In this document: piece after piece, positions 1-9,805 of the stretch
Position numbering within the stretch: position 1 is the stretch's first letter
Layout: every line of letters starts with the position of its first letter
DNA from: Sphingobacteriales bacterium
Lineage (GTDB): Bacteria > Bacteroidota > Bacteroidia > Chitinophagales > JADIYW01
Assembly: GCA_016721245.1 (NCBI GenBank)
Contig: JADKIQ010000005.1
Coordinates: forward strand, 124,001-188,000
Direction of reading: 5' to 3'
DNA: 64,000 nt
Notes under the pieces: model-generated
What the model was told of the DNA's origin: nothing
The model's database searches: none
Seen by the model: only the letters and a program-made list of their open reading frames with translations
Position numbers and translations under genes: made by a program

Positions 1-2
1 AC

Positions 3-647
3 GGCGACAGAGTAGGACTTGTGATTTTTGCTGGCAACGCCTATCTACAAATGCCTTTAACGGTGGATTACTCTTCCCTGCTTTTGTATCTTCGTTCTAT
101 CAATACAAATTCTGTTCCGACTCAGGGCACTATTATCACAGAAGCCTTGGAGAAATCAGAGAAAGCTTTCAAAGAAACAGACAAAAAATACAAAGCCATT
201 ATTGTTATCACTGATGGTGAAGATCATGAAGAGAATGCGATAGACAAAGCGGAAGAACTGGCATCCGACGGAACTAAAATATTTACCATTGGTGTTGGTA
301 CAGCAAACGGCGGTACGATTCCGGTATATGACCAAAATGGCAATAAGGTAGCAGAGAAAAAAGATGAAAACGGTCAGGTAATTATTTCCAAAATGAATGC
401 CAATATGCTGCAGGCGTTGGCAAAAGGCGGCAACGGGAATTATTATGTTTTAGACAACACGAAACAAGTGGCTGAGTTCTTGTCAAAAGACATTGCCAAA
501 ATAGAGACTAAAACCATTAACGATAAAGTATTTACTGATTTTGTGGAGCAGTTTCAGTATTTCCTGATATTTGCCTTACTTTTATTGATAGCAGATTTCT
601 TTATTACTTACAGAAAAAATTGGTTTGATTTCAAAAATGAAAAATAA
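3..647 (+). CDS. batB: BatB-like von Willebrand factor A protein, 5' end cut off
   Basis: C-terminal part of a membrane-anchored VWA-domain protein; the reading frame is already open at the first bases, so the N-terminus and the metal-binding DxSxS motif lie outside the window. What remains is the second half of a VWA fold (strands around 'VGLVIFAGNAYLQ' and 'AIIVITDGEDHEE') and one C-terminal membrane helix ('FLIFALLLLIADFFITY') ending in a short basic tail. It overlaps batC by 11 bp, and batD and batE follow, the usual order of the Bacteroides aerotolerance (Bat) cluster, so batA and a MoxR ATPase are expected upstream. Bat proteins are thought to form an envelope complex; their biochemical role is unsettled. 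Family assignment rests on the VWA domain plus gene order. Confidence 0.88.
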   Translation, partial: GDRVGLVIFAGNAYLQMPLTVDYSSLLLYLRSINTNSVPTQGTIITEALEKSEKAFKETDKKYKAIIVITDGEDHEENAIDKAEELASDGTKIFTIGVGTANGGTIPVYDQNGNKVAEKKDENGQVIISKMNANMLQALAKGGNGNYYVLDNTKQVAEFLSKDIAKIETKTINDKVFTDFVEQFQYFLIFALLLLIADFFITYRKNWFDFKNEK

Positions 648-1452
648 GATCGAACATATCAAAAACTGGATGAGCAAAAATAAGAAAACACTTTTTGTTC
701 TCTTTCTGTTGAAGTTGTTCCTGAAAGCAGCTATTCTGGGTGCCATTATTCTTTCCTCTGCCAAATGCAGTGCACAAAGTGCAAACAAACTATTGCGCGA
801 AGGAAATAAATTTTACAACAATCAAAAATATAATAACGCTACTGAGAGTTACAGCAAAGCTTTACAAAAAGCCCCGAAAGATGTTCGTGCCGGATTTAAT
901 CAGGCGGATGCTTTATATAAATTGAATGAGCTGGATAAAGCAAAAGATCTTTTTACAGCCGTAACAAAAGTAGCTTCCAACACAGATATTCAGGCAAGAG
1001 CGCACTACAATATCGGAAATGTGTGGTACAAACAGGAAAAATGGGAAGAAAGTGCAAAAGCGTACAAACAATCTCTTAAGCTCAATCCCAAAGATGAAGA
1101 TGCTAAATACAATTTGATGATGGCGCTCTCTAAAATAAAGAAGAACAGTGGCAGCGGCGGCAAAGACAATAAAAAAGATAAAGACAAACAGGACAAGAAA
1201 AATCAGGATAAAAACAAGCAGCAGCAGGATAAGAACCAGCAGCAGAACGGCAACAACAATCCTCAGCAAAACCAGCAGGGCCAACAAGACAAACAGCAGC
1301 AACAAAAACAAGGGCAACAGCAGGGGCAGATGAGCAATGAAGAAGCACAAAAACTCTTAGATGCTATAGAAGCAGAAGAAGGAAAAGTGCAGCAGAAGCT
1401 GACAAAAGAAAAAGGAAAACCTGTAAACGGGAAAGTACAAAAAGACTGGTAA
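637..1452 (+). CDS. batC: BatC-like TPR protein with Q/K/N-rich tail
   Basis: A 271-residue envelope protein. I chose the ATG at 637 over an in-frame TTG at 625. Residues 1-45 form a basic N-terminus and a hydrophobic segment ending near 'AKCSAQS', a signal peptide or anchor. Residues about 50-165 hold tetratricopeptide-type helices ('GNKFYNNQKYNNATESYSKA', 'AHYNIGNVWYKQEKWEESA'). Residues about 170-235 are low complexity, almost only Q, K, N, D and G, and a short acidic/helical end follows. The TPR domain with a glutamine-rich tail and the position between batB and batD fit BatC. Its stop overlaps the batD start by one base (TAATG), so translation is probably coupled. Confidence 0.85.
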   Translation: MKNKIEHIKNWMSKNKKTLFVLFLLKLFLKAAILGAIILSSAKCSAQSANKLLREGNKFYNNQKYNNATESYSKALQKAPKDVRAGFNQADALYKLNELDKAKDLFTAVTKVASNTDIQARAHYNIGNVWYKQEKWEESAKAYKQSLKLNPKDEDAKYNLMMALSKIKKNSGSGGKDNKKDKDKQDKKNQDKNKQQQDKNQQQNGNNNPQQNQQGQQDKQQQQKQGQQQGQMSNEEAQKLLDAIEAEEGKVQQKLTKEKGKPVNGKVQKDW

Positions 1453-3323
1453 TGATTAAAAGTAATAAGTATAAAGTAATAAGCACTAAGTTGAGAAATA
1501 CTTACAGCTACCTTATGCTTTGTTGCTTATTCATTTTTACAGTTCAGGCAGTTCAAGCGCAGCGTTTCAGTGCAAGTGCCGACGCCACTCAGGTTCCGTT
1601 AAACTATACGTTTAATATTACCTACGCAGTAGAAAACGGAAGCTTGCAAAAGTTTAATCCGCCTAACTTTGCGGCAGTTGGTTTTGATGCTTCCGGTCCG
1701 GCGCAGAGCACTAATGTATCTGTTATCAATGGTAAGGTTTCCAAATCGGTTTCACTCACCTATACTTTAAAACCAAAAAAACAAGGCGATTTTGTTATCC
1801 CTGCGGCCACAGCAACCGTAAACGGAGGTGAAATGAGATCAAACACGATTTCGATTAAAGTAGTAGCGCCCGCCAAGCAATCTCAGCAACAGCAGTACAA
1901 CGATCCGTTTGATGTTTTCAGACAGCAACGCAGACAGGAAGAGCCCTCTCAGGATGACATTCAGCGCTATGTTTCGAAGAATATGTTTGTTCGTGTCATT
2001 CCGTCCAAAACCTCTTTGTATCAGGGAGATCAACTTACACTTTCTTACAAATTATATTACCTGATACAATTTCAAAGCTTGGTTGCTTCGAAAAATCCGA
2101 GCTTTAACGGATTTTTAAGTGAGGAATTTAAACTACCGGAACCGGACCAGAATAAACGTCCCGATGTAGAAGAATACAATGGCAAAAAATATTATGTACA
2201 GGAATTCAAACGCACTGCTTTATTCCCGACAAAGTCGGGTAAGATTGCCATTGAACCTATTGAGTTAAGCAGCGAGGTGCTGATTCCCGTTACCGATGAT
2301 TTTTTCGGAATGGTGGTCGGATACGAGCCTTACGAATACAATTTTAAAAGCAATGCCATTGATTTAGATATAAAACCATTACCGGAAAAAAATAAACCCG
2401 CAGCTTTTAGCGGCGCAGTCGGTAAGTTTTCTTTTGAGGCAGATTATGACAAAACAAAATGCAAGGTAGATGAACCTGTTACCTTAAAAGTAATCTATAA
2501 AGGAACCGGAAACCTGAAACTCATTACACCGCCGAAATTAGAATTTCCGGAAGAGTTTGAAGCGTATGAGCCGAAAGTAAAAGACGATTATCAAAACAAC
2601 GGAAGTGTGGTTACTGGCTCTAAAACTTTTGAGTATGTGATTGTACCGCAGGATGGCGGAAAGTTTAAATTGCCGAAATATGAGTTTGCCTATTTTGATG
2701 TAGAAAAAGGTGACTACGTAAAATTCAGCTTACCGGAAACAGAGATAGAAGTAAGCGGTAAAGCAAAACTGAGTGAGAACGTTGCCAACTTCTTTAAACG
2801 GGAGAAAGAAGACAAACCCAAAAGTATTTACGGTATCAAAAAACAGTATGTAAAAAATACTGAATTTGTGGGCAGCACAGGATTCTGGGCTTTAACAGTT
2901 TCACCATTTGTATTTTTATTGATTGGTTTTATGTTCAGAAAACGGGATTATTCTGAAAGCGATTTGGTATTCATGCGCAGGAAAAAAGCTAATAAGATTG
3001 CATTGCGCAGAATGGCGACAGCTAAAAAACTATTACAACAAAAAAACGAACAAGGGTTTTACAACGAAGTTATCCGCGCACTCTGGGCTTATTTATCCGA
3101 CAAACTATATATCCCGCAAAGTGAATTATCTAAAGAAAATATTGCTGACAAATTGCGCATAAAAGAGGTGGCAGAAGAAAAGATTGAAGCTTTAAAAACG
3201 ACTCTAGACACCTGTGAGCAATCCTTATTTTCTCCTGTGGGAAAAGAAAATGCAATGCAGACAACCTACAGCAAAGCGATAGAATTGATTATAGATTTTG
3301 AAGAACAATTAAAGAATGGGTAG
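1452..3323 (+). CDS. batD: BatD-like envelope protein
   Basis: A 623-residue BatD-family protein. A signal peptide lies around residues 18-36 (cleavage near 'VQAQRFSAS'), followed by a long extracytoplasmic region of repeated beta-sandwich type (motifs such as 'VPLNYTFNITYAVENG' and 'YQGDQLTLSYKLYY'), a membrane helix around residue 480 ('FWALTVSPFVFLLIGFMF'), and a cytoplasmic helical domain of about 120 residues. Length and architecture match the family. It overlaps batC by 1 bp and batE by 8 bp. The first 18 codons are built from near-repeats (AAGTAATAAG occurs twice) and may be a later N-terminal extension; a start nearer the hydrophobic core cannot be excluded. Confidence 0.88.
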   Translation: MIKSNKYKVISTKLRNTYSYLMLCCLFIFTVQAVQAQRFSASADATQVPLNYTFNITYAVENGSLQKFNPPNFAAVGFDASGPAQSTNVSVINGKVSKSVSLTYTLKPKKQGDFVIPAATATVNGGEMRSNTISIKVVAPAKQSQQQQYNDPFDVFRQQRRQEEPSQDDIQRYVSKNMFVRVIPSKTSLYQGDQLTLSYKLYYLIQFQSLVASKNPSFNGFLSEEFKLPEPDQNKRPDVEEYNGKKYYVQEFKRTALFPTKSGKIAIEPIELSSEVLIPVTDDFFGMVVGYEPYEYNFKSNAIDLDIKPLPEKNKPAAFSGAVGKFSFEADYDKTKCKVDEPVTLKVIYKGTGNLKLITPPKLEFPEEFEAYEPKVKDDYQNNGSVVTGSKTFEYVIVPQDGGKFKLPKYEFAYFDVEKGDYVKFSLPETEIEVSGKAKLSENVANFFKREKEDKPKSIYGIKKQYVKNTEFVGSTGFWALTVSPFVFLLIGFMFRKRDYSESDLVFMRRKKANKIALRRMATAKKLLQQKNEQGFYNEVIRALWAYLSDKLYIPQSELSKENIADKLRIKEVAEEKIEALKTTLDTCEQSLFSPVGKENAMQTTYSKAIELIIDFEEQLKNG

Positions 3324-4080
3324 AATGAATAAAGCGATAAAATACATTGTTCTGTTTGGCTCCTGGCTCCTGGCTCCTGGCTATACAAAAGCCCAGGATT
3401 CAAAATCATTATTTCAAACAGCCAATACCTACTACCAAAATAAACAATATGAAGAAGCGGAAAAAATGTATACGCTTTTACTGAAGAAAGATAAGAATAA
3501 TGCAAACGCCTATTATAATCTCGGAAATACTTATTACCATTTAAAAAACTATTCCAATGCGATATTAAATTATGAGAAGGCAAAAAAGCTACTGCCTGAC
3601 AATAAATATGTTGCGCACAATATTGAACTCACGAACAATAAATTGTTTTCCAAGATAGAATTCAGCAAGGAATTTTTCGTCACCAAACAACTGAAGAATG
3701 TGGTACACACCAGATCCAGCGGCAGTTGGAGTGTTTTTATGCTGATTGCTTTATGGATAAGTGTTATTGCGTTTTGCATTCACTTTTTTACCACCAATAA
3801 ATTCTTATACAGAACGGGTGTTTTATTTTTCATGGCAACAATTATATTTGCAGGTTTCACGTATTCATCCTTCAAAAGCGAACACCAGCACAATTTCGCT
3901 ATCGTAATGCAGACAAATGCATTTATAAAAAGTGCGCCGGTGGAAAGCATGAATGCCGCTCAGGCGGTACAAACAGGTATAAAAGTAGGAATCATTGATA
4001 CTGACAAAAACTGGCTGAAGATAAAGTTACCCAACGACAAGACCGGCTGGATAGAAAAAAGCAGCGTGGAAATGATTTAA
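3316..4080 (+). CDS. batE: BatE-like TPR and SH3-domain membrane protein
   Basis: A 254-residue protein with a signal peptide (cleavage near 'TKAQDSK'), two or three TPR motifs at residues about 30-105 ('AYYNLGNTYYHLKNYSNAI'), two membrane helices at about 140-180, and a bacterial SH3-like domain at the C-terminus ('GIKVGIIDTDKNWLKIKL'...'TGWIEKSSV'). This is the standard BatE arrangement and it is the last gene of the Bat cluster. The ATG at 3316 overlaps batD; a second in-frame ATG at 3325 is possible. The signal-peptide codons contain a heptanucleotide tandem repeat (3358-3382) whose copy number would change the frame. The stop overlaps that of the convergent gene on the other strand. Confidence 0.86.
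   Translation: MGRMNKAIKYIVLFGSWLLAPGYTKAQDSKSLFQTANTYYQNKQYEEAEKMYTLLLKKDKNNANAYYNLGNTYYHLKNYSNAILNYEKAKKLLPDNKYVAHNIELTNNKLFSKIEFSKEFFVTKQLKNVVHTRSSGSWSVFMLIALWISVIAFCIHFFTTNKFLYRTGVLFFMATIIFAGFTYSSFKSEHQHNFAIVMQTNAFIKSAPVESMNAAQAVQTGIKVGIIDTDKNWLKIKLPNDKTGWIEKSSVEMI
3358..3382 (+). repeat. GGCTCCT heptamer tandem repeat inside batE signal peptide
   Basis: Three perfect copies of GGCTCCT followed by a partial fourth (GGCT), lying in the hydrophobic part of the batE signal peptide. Seven is not a multiple of three, so gain or loss of one copy would shift the frame. Confidence 0.9.
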
Positions 4081-4754
4081 AACGTAACACCTATCGTTAT
4101 CGGAACGTAGTGTTTAATAGTTATCTGCGGAATATTGGAAAGAATTAATGGATTGCCATTCTGTATGTCCTGCACATTCGCTTTGCGCTGTAAGTGCTGC
4201 AGTCTGTAGCCAACACCAAAATGCAATGCCACTTTTTTGCCGTTTGTTACATACCTGCCGCCAATCATAAATTCTCCGAAAGCCCCGGAATACCTACCGC
4301 TGTTAAGCTGCTGATTGCGATAAGAATCTATAAAAAATGCGCCACCAAGTCGCTGAGAAAAAAATACATTAAAATTACCATCCAGAATATATTCCCTGAA
4401 TTCTGCGAATAACGGAAAGGTTAATGAAAACGCTCTGGTGCCGCCCGTCTGACTTGGAAGAAAATCAATACCTGCACCTGCACCGATAAATAATTTAGGA
4501 TTCACCAAAACACCATGTACAGTCCTGAACATAACGCTTGGTTTTTCAACATTAAGGGTTGTTTTTTGTGTATTACCGGGGAATTTTTGAATGAACTTTC
4601 CCGCCACATTTATGGCCACACCAACATCATTAATGGATGAATAGCGGCTTGTCTTGATATTCTTGATAGAATCCAAATCCAGCACGATATCATCCTGTGC
4701 TTTCAGGTAAGCATTGCAACAAATGAGAATGATAATAAATGAAAGTATCTTCAT
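4077..4754 (-). CDS. Outer-membrane beta-barrel-like protein, unknown function
   Basis: A 225-residue secreted protein when started at the ATG at 4754, which gives a clean signal peptide ('MKILSFIIILICCNAYLKAQ'); the frame stays open 29 codons further upstream but that segment is not signal-like. The mature part is rich in alternating hydrophobic and glycine/aromatic strands ('LFIGAGAGIDFLP', 'GEFMIGGRY', 'ALHFGVGYRLQ') and ends in 'YVPITIGVTF', with the terminal aromatic residue typical of outer-membrane barrels. I do not recognise a specific family. It converges on batE with overlapping stop codons and diverges from the TPR-like gene at 4861. Confidence 0.75.
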   Translation of the reverse strand: MKILSFIIILICCNAYLKAQDDIVLDLDSIKNIKTSRYSSINDVGVAINVAGKFIQKFPGNTQKTTLNVEKPSVMFRTVHGVLVNPKLFIGAGAGIDFLPSQTGGTRAFSLTFPLFAEFREYILDGNFNVFFSQRLGGAFFIDSYRNQQLNSGRYSGAFGEFMIGGRYVTNGKKVALHFGVGYRLQHLQRKANVQDIQNGNPLILSNIPQITIKHYVPITIGVTF

Positions 4755-4860
4755 GGCTGAAATCTTTTCACTAAAATAATCACTACTGTTATTAATATGT
4801 ATTTTTTTGCTGCTTTTAACATAGAATAAACAAACTCGCAAATTTTATCTATTTTTATTT

Positions 4861-6333
4861 ATGCAAAAAATACTGCTGACAGCATGCCTTCTTTTTTCCT
4901 GCTATTGCAGTTCATTTGCACAGAACTTTGAATACAACGCGAATTGCAAACAAGCATATCAGGCAATTTTTAAACTTAAGCTAGCAGAAGGAATTCAGAT
5001 TTTAGAAAAAGAAAAAAAAGAGAACCCTAAAAATTACCTGCCTTATTTTATAGAAAATTATGCAGACTTTCTGAAGCTATATGTAAATGATAATGAGAAA
5101 TTATACAATGCTATCGAACCGAAAGTAAGTGCGCGACTGGATAAATTAAAAAACGGAAATACCAACTCTCCCTATTATCTGTACACACAGGCGGATATTC
5201 ATTTGCAATGGGCCTTTTGTAAAATAAAATTTGGTGAATACCTGAGTGCTGTTTTTGAAGTAAAGAAAGCCTATTCCATGCTTTTGGAGAATCAGAAAAA
5301 GTTTCCGGATTTCAAACCGAATATAAAGAGCTTAGGATTGCTTCATACGATTTTCGGCGCTGTTCCTGATAAATATAAATTCGGCGCAAAATTATTAGGG
5401 TTAAGAGGTTCCATAGAACAAGGATTGAAAGAACTGAATACCGTAATGAAGGACGACAACTTTCAATTTAAAGAAGAGACGGTAATTATGTACACATTAT
5501 TGTTACTGCATTTGCAAAAGGACAAGTCCAGTGCCTGGAGTATGATAGAAAATACCAATATTCCCTTAGGTGACAATTTGCTGAATCACTTTGTGGCGGC
5601 TACCGTAGCCGACCATACCGGAAAAAATGAAAAGATGATTTCAGTACTTTCGTCCAGACCAGTCGGCACAGAATATTATCCGTTTCCATTTCTGGATTTT
5701 ATGCTGGGGTATGCAAAACTAAATCGCTTAGACACGGATGCAGATGTGTATATCAAAAAATTTCTGGCTATCAACAAAGGGCGTTCTTATCAAAAAGAAG
5801 CTTACCGGAAATTAGCCTGGTACTACCTGATTAACGGAGATGCGAATTCATATAAAAAATATATGCAGCAAATTCTGCAAATAAAAGAGGCACCTACTGA
5901 TGAAGATAAATCTGCACAGAAAGAAGCGGAGCAGAATTTCATCCCGCATAAAGAGTTGCTGAAAGCAAGGGTCTTGAGCGATGGTTCTTATTTTGATAAA
6001 GCATTGGCTATTGTGAATGCCATACAACCGGAAAAGCTAAACCGGACCCGCGACAAGATTGAATATTATTACCGAAAAGCAAGGATTTTAGATGAAATGA
6101 AAAACGATGCAGATGCGGTGAAATTTTATTTACTCACGATACAAAAAGGTGAAACCTATAATTATTATTTTGCAGCGAATTCATGTATTAAAGTGGCGAA
6201 TATTTTTGAACAGCAGAATAAAAAAGCTAATGCTATACTATACTACAAAAAAGCTATTGCTTTAGAAAAAGACGAATACACCAACAGCATAAATGCCGAA
6301 GCGAAAGCCGGACTGAACAGGCTCGGAAATTAA
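4861..6333 (+). CDS. Secreted helical TPR-like protein, unknown function
   Basis: A 490-residue protein with a clear signal peptide ('LLTACLLFSCYCSSFAQN'). The mature region is almost entirely helical, with degenerate TPR-like pairs over its whole length and a better one near the C-terminus ('YYFAANSCIKVANIFEQQNKKANAILYYKKAIAL'). Such long periplasmic TPR proteins are common and poorly characterised in Bacteroidota. No catalytic motif is visible and the neighbours give no hint of function. It ends before a 110-130 bp gap that should hold the promoter of the next gene. Confidence 0.78.
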   Translation: MQKILLTACLLFSCYCSSFAQNFEYNANCKQAYQAIFKLKLAEGIQILEKEKKENPKNYLPYFIENYADFLKLYVNDNEKLYNAIEPKVSARLDKLKNGNTNSPYYLYTQADIHLQWAFCKIKFGEYLSAVFEVKKAYSMLLENQKKFPDFKPNIKSLGLLHTIFGAVPDKYKFGAKLLGLRGSIEQGLKELNTVMKDDNFQFKEETVIMYTLLLLHLQKDKSSAWSMIENTNIPLGDNLLNHFVAATVADHTGKNEKMISVLSSRPVGTEYYPFPFLDFMLGYAKLNRLDTDADVYIKKFLAINKGRSYQKEAYRKLAWYYLINGDANSYKKYMQQILQIKEAPTDEDKSAQKEAEQNFIPHKELLKARVLSDGSYFDKALAIVNAIQPEKLNRTRDKIEYYYRKARILDEMKNDADAVKFYLLTIQKGETYNYYFAANSCIKVANIFEQQNKKANAILYYKKAIALEKDEYTNSINAEAKAGLNRLGN

Positions 6334-6463
6334 CATCACAAACAACTAATTACCAACAATCTAAAAACAAATTATGGTGCGATTTCATTGACATTGCCCG
6401 AAATTTGTACCAAATTAATTGTCATTTATTTATTAGCTTAGTTAGATGATTGAAAATAAATGT

Positions 6464-9334
6464 ATGAAATCTTTATATAGATTTATTTTTTGCTGTTTTA
6501 TGCTTTGCAGTTTAACTTCAACTGCTCAGTTATTATCAGTTGACAATTGCTATTCCGGAACAAAAGATGAAAGTTTCTATAGTTCATTTAAGTTTAACGA
6601 CAATGACAGTATCCGTTACGTGATTTTAGAATCGTCTTCGGAAAACAATTTCTTCGATTCTATTAGTAATAGTTTTTTTCCAAATGAGAATATTGTCCCT
6701 TTTAGCAGCAGATATAGCCAAGGTGCATGGATTGTAGCATTGAATGAGAACACCAAACAAACAACCAGAAAATATATTGGATATTATTATGGCACACCTC
6801 AAGCAATTGGGAATCAAATTCTATTTGTAAAATATGTTGAAACAACTAACTCGCCTCTCGTTCGTTCCTTATACGCATTTACAATGGACAGAGATTTAAA
6901 TTTCACCAGCCCTAAAATTCTAATTGACTCTTTTACCGGATCTGATAATGGCGTGTACAGTACGTTCTTCACAATGGGTGACTCTGTGGCTAATTTATAT
7001 GTTTATCAATTTAGAAATACTCCTCATGACCAGATACACCGTTATAAGATTAATAACACAGGGATTGTAAGCTCTATGCATTTAAATTCTTTAAGATATT
7101 TAAATGGCAATTTTTACAATTATTCCAACTCTTACAATTTATTAATCAAAAACAACAAGATATTTGAATGTTCGGATAGTGTATTAAAAATATATAATGC
7201 AGAAGCAGAGCAATTAGGGTCTTACCAAATATTAAATAATAATGAAACTGTGCAAAGAGGGCAAGCAATTATAACAGACTTGGAAGACAGTGCTGTTTTA
7301 ATAAAAGTTTATACCGATTCCGGAGGTTTAAATTTGATAAAAATTAATAAACATAATGGCTTGGATTTTAATATTCATGCCTCATTTCCGGGCATGCAGT
7401 ATTTCTACACATTAGAAGGCATGACTGACAGTAATTTGGTTGTGTCTCTTAACAGCACGAGTAATGACAGCACTTACTTTATTAAGTTTGATCATACAGG
7501 AAATGTTATAAATAGATATGTCGAGAAATATTGTTATGTATTTGCTGCTGAAGATTACACGAATTCTCTTAGAATAATTATAAAACAAATGAGTGCTGGT
7601 ATGTTTGTCCAAAAAATAAACAAAAATGGAGTACCTGTAAGCTCGACTCAAATCAGTCAAACCATATTTGCCCAAAACACCATCTTATCCTATAATCAGT
7701 TTAAAGACTTTATTAAAACAAAAGACGGAAGGTATTTTATTACACTACAATACACGAATATAGGAGGTGGCATGTATTCCACACTTTTTGAATATAGTCC
7801 ATTAAGCAATACGGTAATACTGCAGTCCGTTTTAAATACTGCCTGCAACATCTGTAATCAAACAGAATTTAAGGATGTTTTTAGTGATACTAAGAACGAA
7901 GTCAATGCATTTGCGAATGTAAACAACGAATGCGTAAGAAATGCAGATGTTGTATTATACCGACTGGCAAACGGTATTAATACGATAAAAGGAAAAATCT
8001 ATATTGATTACAACAACAATAACACACAAGATACAGGTGAACCTCTTTATGAGAATGCAAGATTAAGCTATGCAAAAAATGATATAGTATACAGCAATTA
8101 TTTAATTGACACTGGCATTTACACATTTATAATTGATACAGGTAAATATGAAATATCCTGCAGGCTATCAGACAGTTTATTTACGCTAACTCCTGCAAGC
8201 AGGACAATTACACATACCAATTACAACAATACCGATTTCATTAATTTCATTTTAAAGCCTATTGGTAAAGTATATGATGCTGAAGTGATTTTTAACAACA
8301 CTTTTGTAACACGGCCGGGATTCAATGGCACCTACGCACTTACATATTCCAACAACGGGAATTACCCACTAACCAATTTTACGGTAAAAGCCTTGCCTGA
8401 TAACCGTCTTAATATTACTTCAGCCAGCAATACTTATCTCTTGATCGGAGATACATTAGTCTGGAATAATTTATCTGCATTACAACCCGGTGAAAGAAAA
8501 ACCATTTTTATTAATTTTAGCGCTGCAACTCCGCCCTCACTAAACAATAATGATTTGCTGACAAGTACAGCTATTATAAGTATTGCGCAAAATGATACAA
8601 ATCCATCCAACAACCAATTTATATTTTCCGAACAGGTGCGCGGCTCTTACGACCCGAATGAAAAGACCGTATCAGAAAACGAACTCACAAATATTGACGT
8701 TTCCAATAATAAAAGCTTACACTACACCATACGGTTTGAAAATGAAGGTACGGATACGGCCTTCAGCATTACAATATTAGATACCTTGTCGGATAAAATT
8801 AATCTCAATAGTTTTAAATCCATTGCATCCAGCCATCCTTATCAGCTAAGTATAAAGGATAACAACATACTTACCTTCTATTTTAAAAATATTCTGCTGC
8901 CGCCCAAGTCTGTCAATGCAAGCACCGCGCATGGCTTTATAAGCTATGAAATAAAACCAGATAAAAATCTTGTCATAAATGATAATATAAAAAATACTGC
9001 TCATATTCTGTTTGATTATAACTTGCCAATCACTACAAATACCACAACGACACAAATTCAATTAGTATCATCCATCATAAACAAATCTCTTCAGGATAAG
9101 ATTCTTATTTATCCAAATCCTGCTAAAGAGCAGATAACTATTCAACTTAAAAATATACTGCTGAATAACGCAAGTATAAAACTTACTGACGTATCAGGAA
9201 ATATTATTTTATCTCAAAAAACAACAGAGCACAATATCTCTTTAGATGTTCATTCATTAGCATCCGGAACGTATTTTTTAATTTTTGAGAATGACCATCA
9301 GGTTCAGACTTCTAAATTTATTATTACCAGATAG
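6464..9334 (+). CDS. T9SS cargo protein with C-terminal sorting domain
   Basis: A secreted protein of about 956 residues. The ATG at 6464 directly precedes the signal peptide ('FIFCCFMLCSLTSTAQL'); an ATG six codons upstream at 6446 is also possible. Residues about 20-500 look like a repeated beta structure. Next comes a SdrD/Cna-B-like segment ('GKIYIDYNNNNTQDTGEP'), then a conserved-repeat (DUF11-like) domain with 'DPNEKTV' and 'IRFENEGTDTA', and last a type A T9SS sorting domain starting at 'ILIYPNPAKEQITIQL'. Such proteins are exported through the outer membrane by T9SS and anchored or released. The specific role, perhaps adhesion, is not evident. Confidence 0.85.
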   Translation: MKSLYRFIFCCFMLCSLTSTAQLLSVDNCYSGTKDESFYSSFKFNDNDSIRYVILESSSENNFFDSISNSFFPNENIVPFSSRYSQGAWIVALNENTKQTTRKYIGYYYGTPQAIGNQILFVKYVETTNSPLVRSLYAFTMDRDLNFTSPKILIDSFTGSDNGVYSTFFTMGDSVANLYVYQFRNTPHDQIHRYKINNTGIVSSMHLNSLRYLNGNFYNYSNSYNLLIKNNKIFECSDSVLKIYNAEAEQLGSYQILNNNETVQRGQAIITDLEDSAVLIKVYTDSGGLNLIKINKHNGLDFNIHASFPGMQYFYTLEGMTDSNLVVSLNSTSNDSTYFIKFDHTGNVINRYVEKYCYVFAAEDYTNSLRIIIKQMSAGMFVQKINKNGVPVSSTQISQTIFAQNTILSYNQFKDFIKTKDGRYFITLQYTNIGGGMYSTLFEYSPLSNTVILQSVLNTACNICNQTEFKDVFSDTKNEVNAFANVNNECVRNADVVLYRLANGINTIKGKIYIDYNNNNTQDTGEPLYENARLSYAKNDIVYSNYLIDTGIYTFIIDTGKYEISCRLSDSLFTLTPASRTITHTNYNNTDFINFILKPIGKVYDAEVIFNNTFVTRPGFNGTYALTYSNNGNYPLTNFTVKALPDNRLNITSASNTYLLIGDTLVWNNLSALQPGERKTIFINFSAATPPSLNNNDLLTSTAIISIAQNDTNPSNNQFIFSEQVRGSYDPNEKTVSENELTNIDVSNNKSLHYTIRFENEGTDTAFSITILDTLSDKINLNSFKSIASSHPYQLSIKDNNILTFYFKNILLPPKSVNASTAHGFISYEIKPDKNLVINDNIKNTAHILFDYNLPITTNTTTTQIQLVSSIINKSLQDKILIYPNPAKEQITIQLKNILLNNASIKLTDVSGNIILSQKTTEHNISLDVHSLASGTYFLIFENDHQVQTSKFIITR

Positions 9335-9363
9335 AATTACTATTTTTGAATAGATTTAGATTT

Positions 9364-9798
9364 ATGAACATCGCTTTAAAGACTGCAATAAGAACTAAAC
9401 ATATTTTATTGCTATTTTCACTTTTATTTTTTTCAATATATTAACACGCACAACCTATTCCTAAACTTGATAATATTTCGGCTGAAATTGCTGCAGAAAA
9501 AGTTGGCGAGGAAGTTATAGTAAAAGGCAAAGTAGTAACTACCTTTTATGCCGAATTCAGTAAAGGAAAGCCTACCTTTCTGAATCTTGAAAAACCATTT
9601 CCGAATAACCCGATGGCGATTATCATTTTTGAGGAACAGCTGATGTTGCTCAATATTAATGCAAAAGATTTTAGAGACAAAACGGTACTAGTGAAGGGCG
9701 TTGTAAAACAATACAAAGACGAAGCAAAACCGTATAAATACAAACCAAGCATTACTATTTACAGTAAAGACCAGCTTATCATTCTTGATAACAAATAA
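9364..9798 (+). pseudogene. Small OB-fold-like secreted protein, interrupted by a stop in the signal peptide
   Basis: Read in one frame from the ATG at 9364, this gives a hydrophobic signal-peptide core ('HILLLFSLLFFSIY'), an in-frame TAA at 9442-9444, and then without any frame change 'HAQPIPKLDNISAEIAAEKVG' and about 95 further residues to the stop at 9798. The part after the stop looks like a small beta-barrel of OB-fold type ('GEEVIVKGKVV', 'DKTVLVKGVVKQYKDEAKPYKYKP'), as in extracytoplasmic proteins of that fold. Only the one stop breaks it, so it is either recently inactivated or carries a base-calling error. An internal ATG (9613) would give only the C-terminal half. It ends 7 bp before the convergent metalloprotease gene. 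Confidence 0.7.
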
Positions 9799-9805
9799 TA
9801 CGAAT

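Noticed and set aside
913..1350. Leu/Val-rich - strand frames opposite batC
   Set aside because: Complement of the Q/K-rich tail of batC; low complexity only, no signal peptide and no ribosome-binding context.
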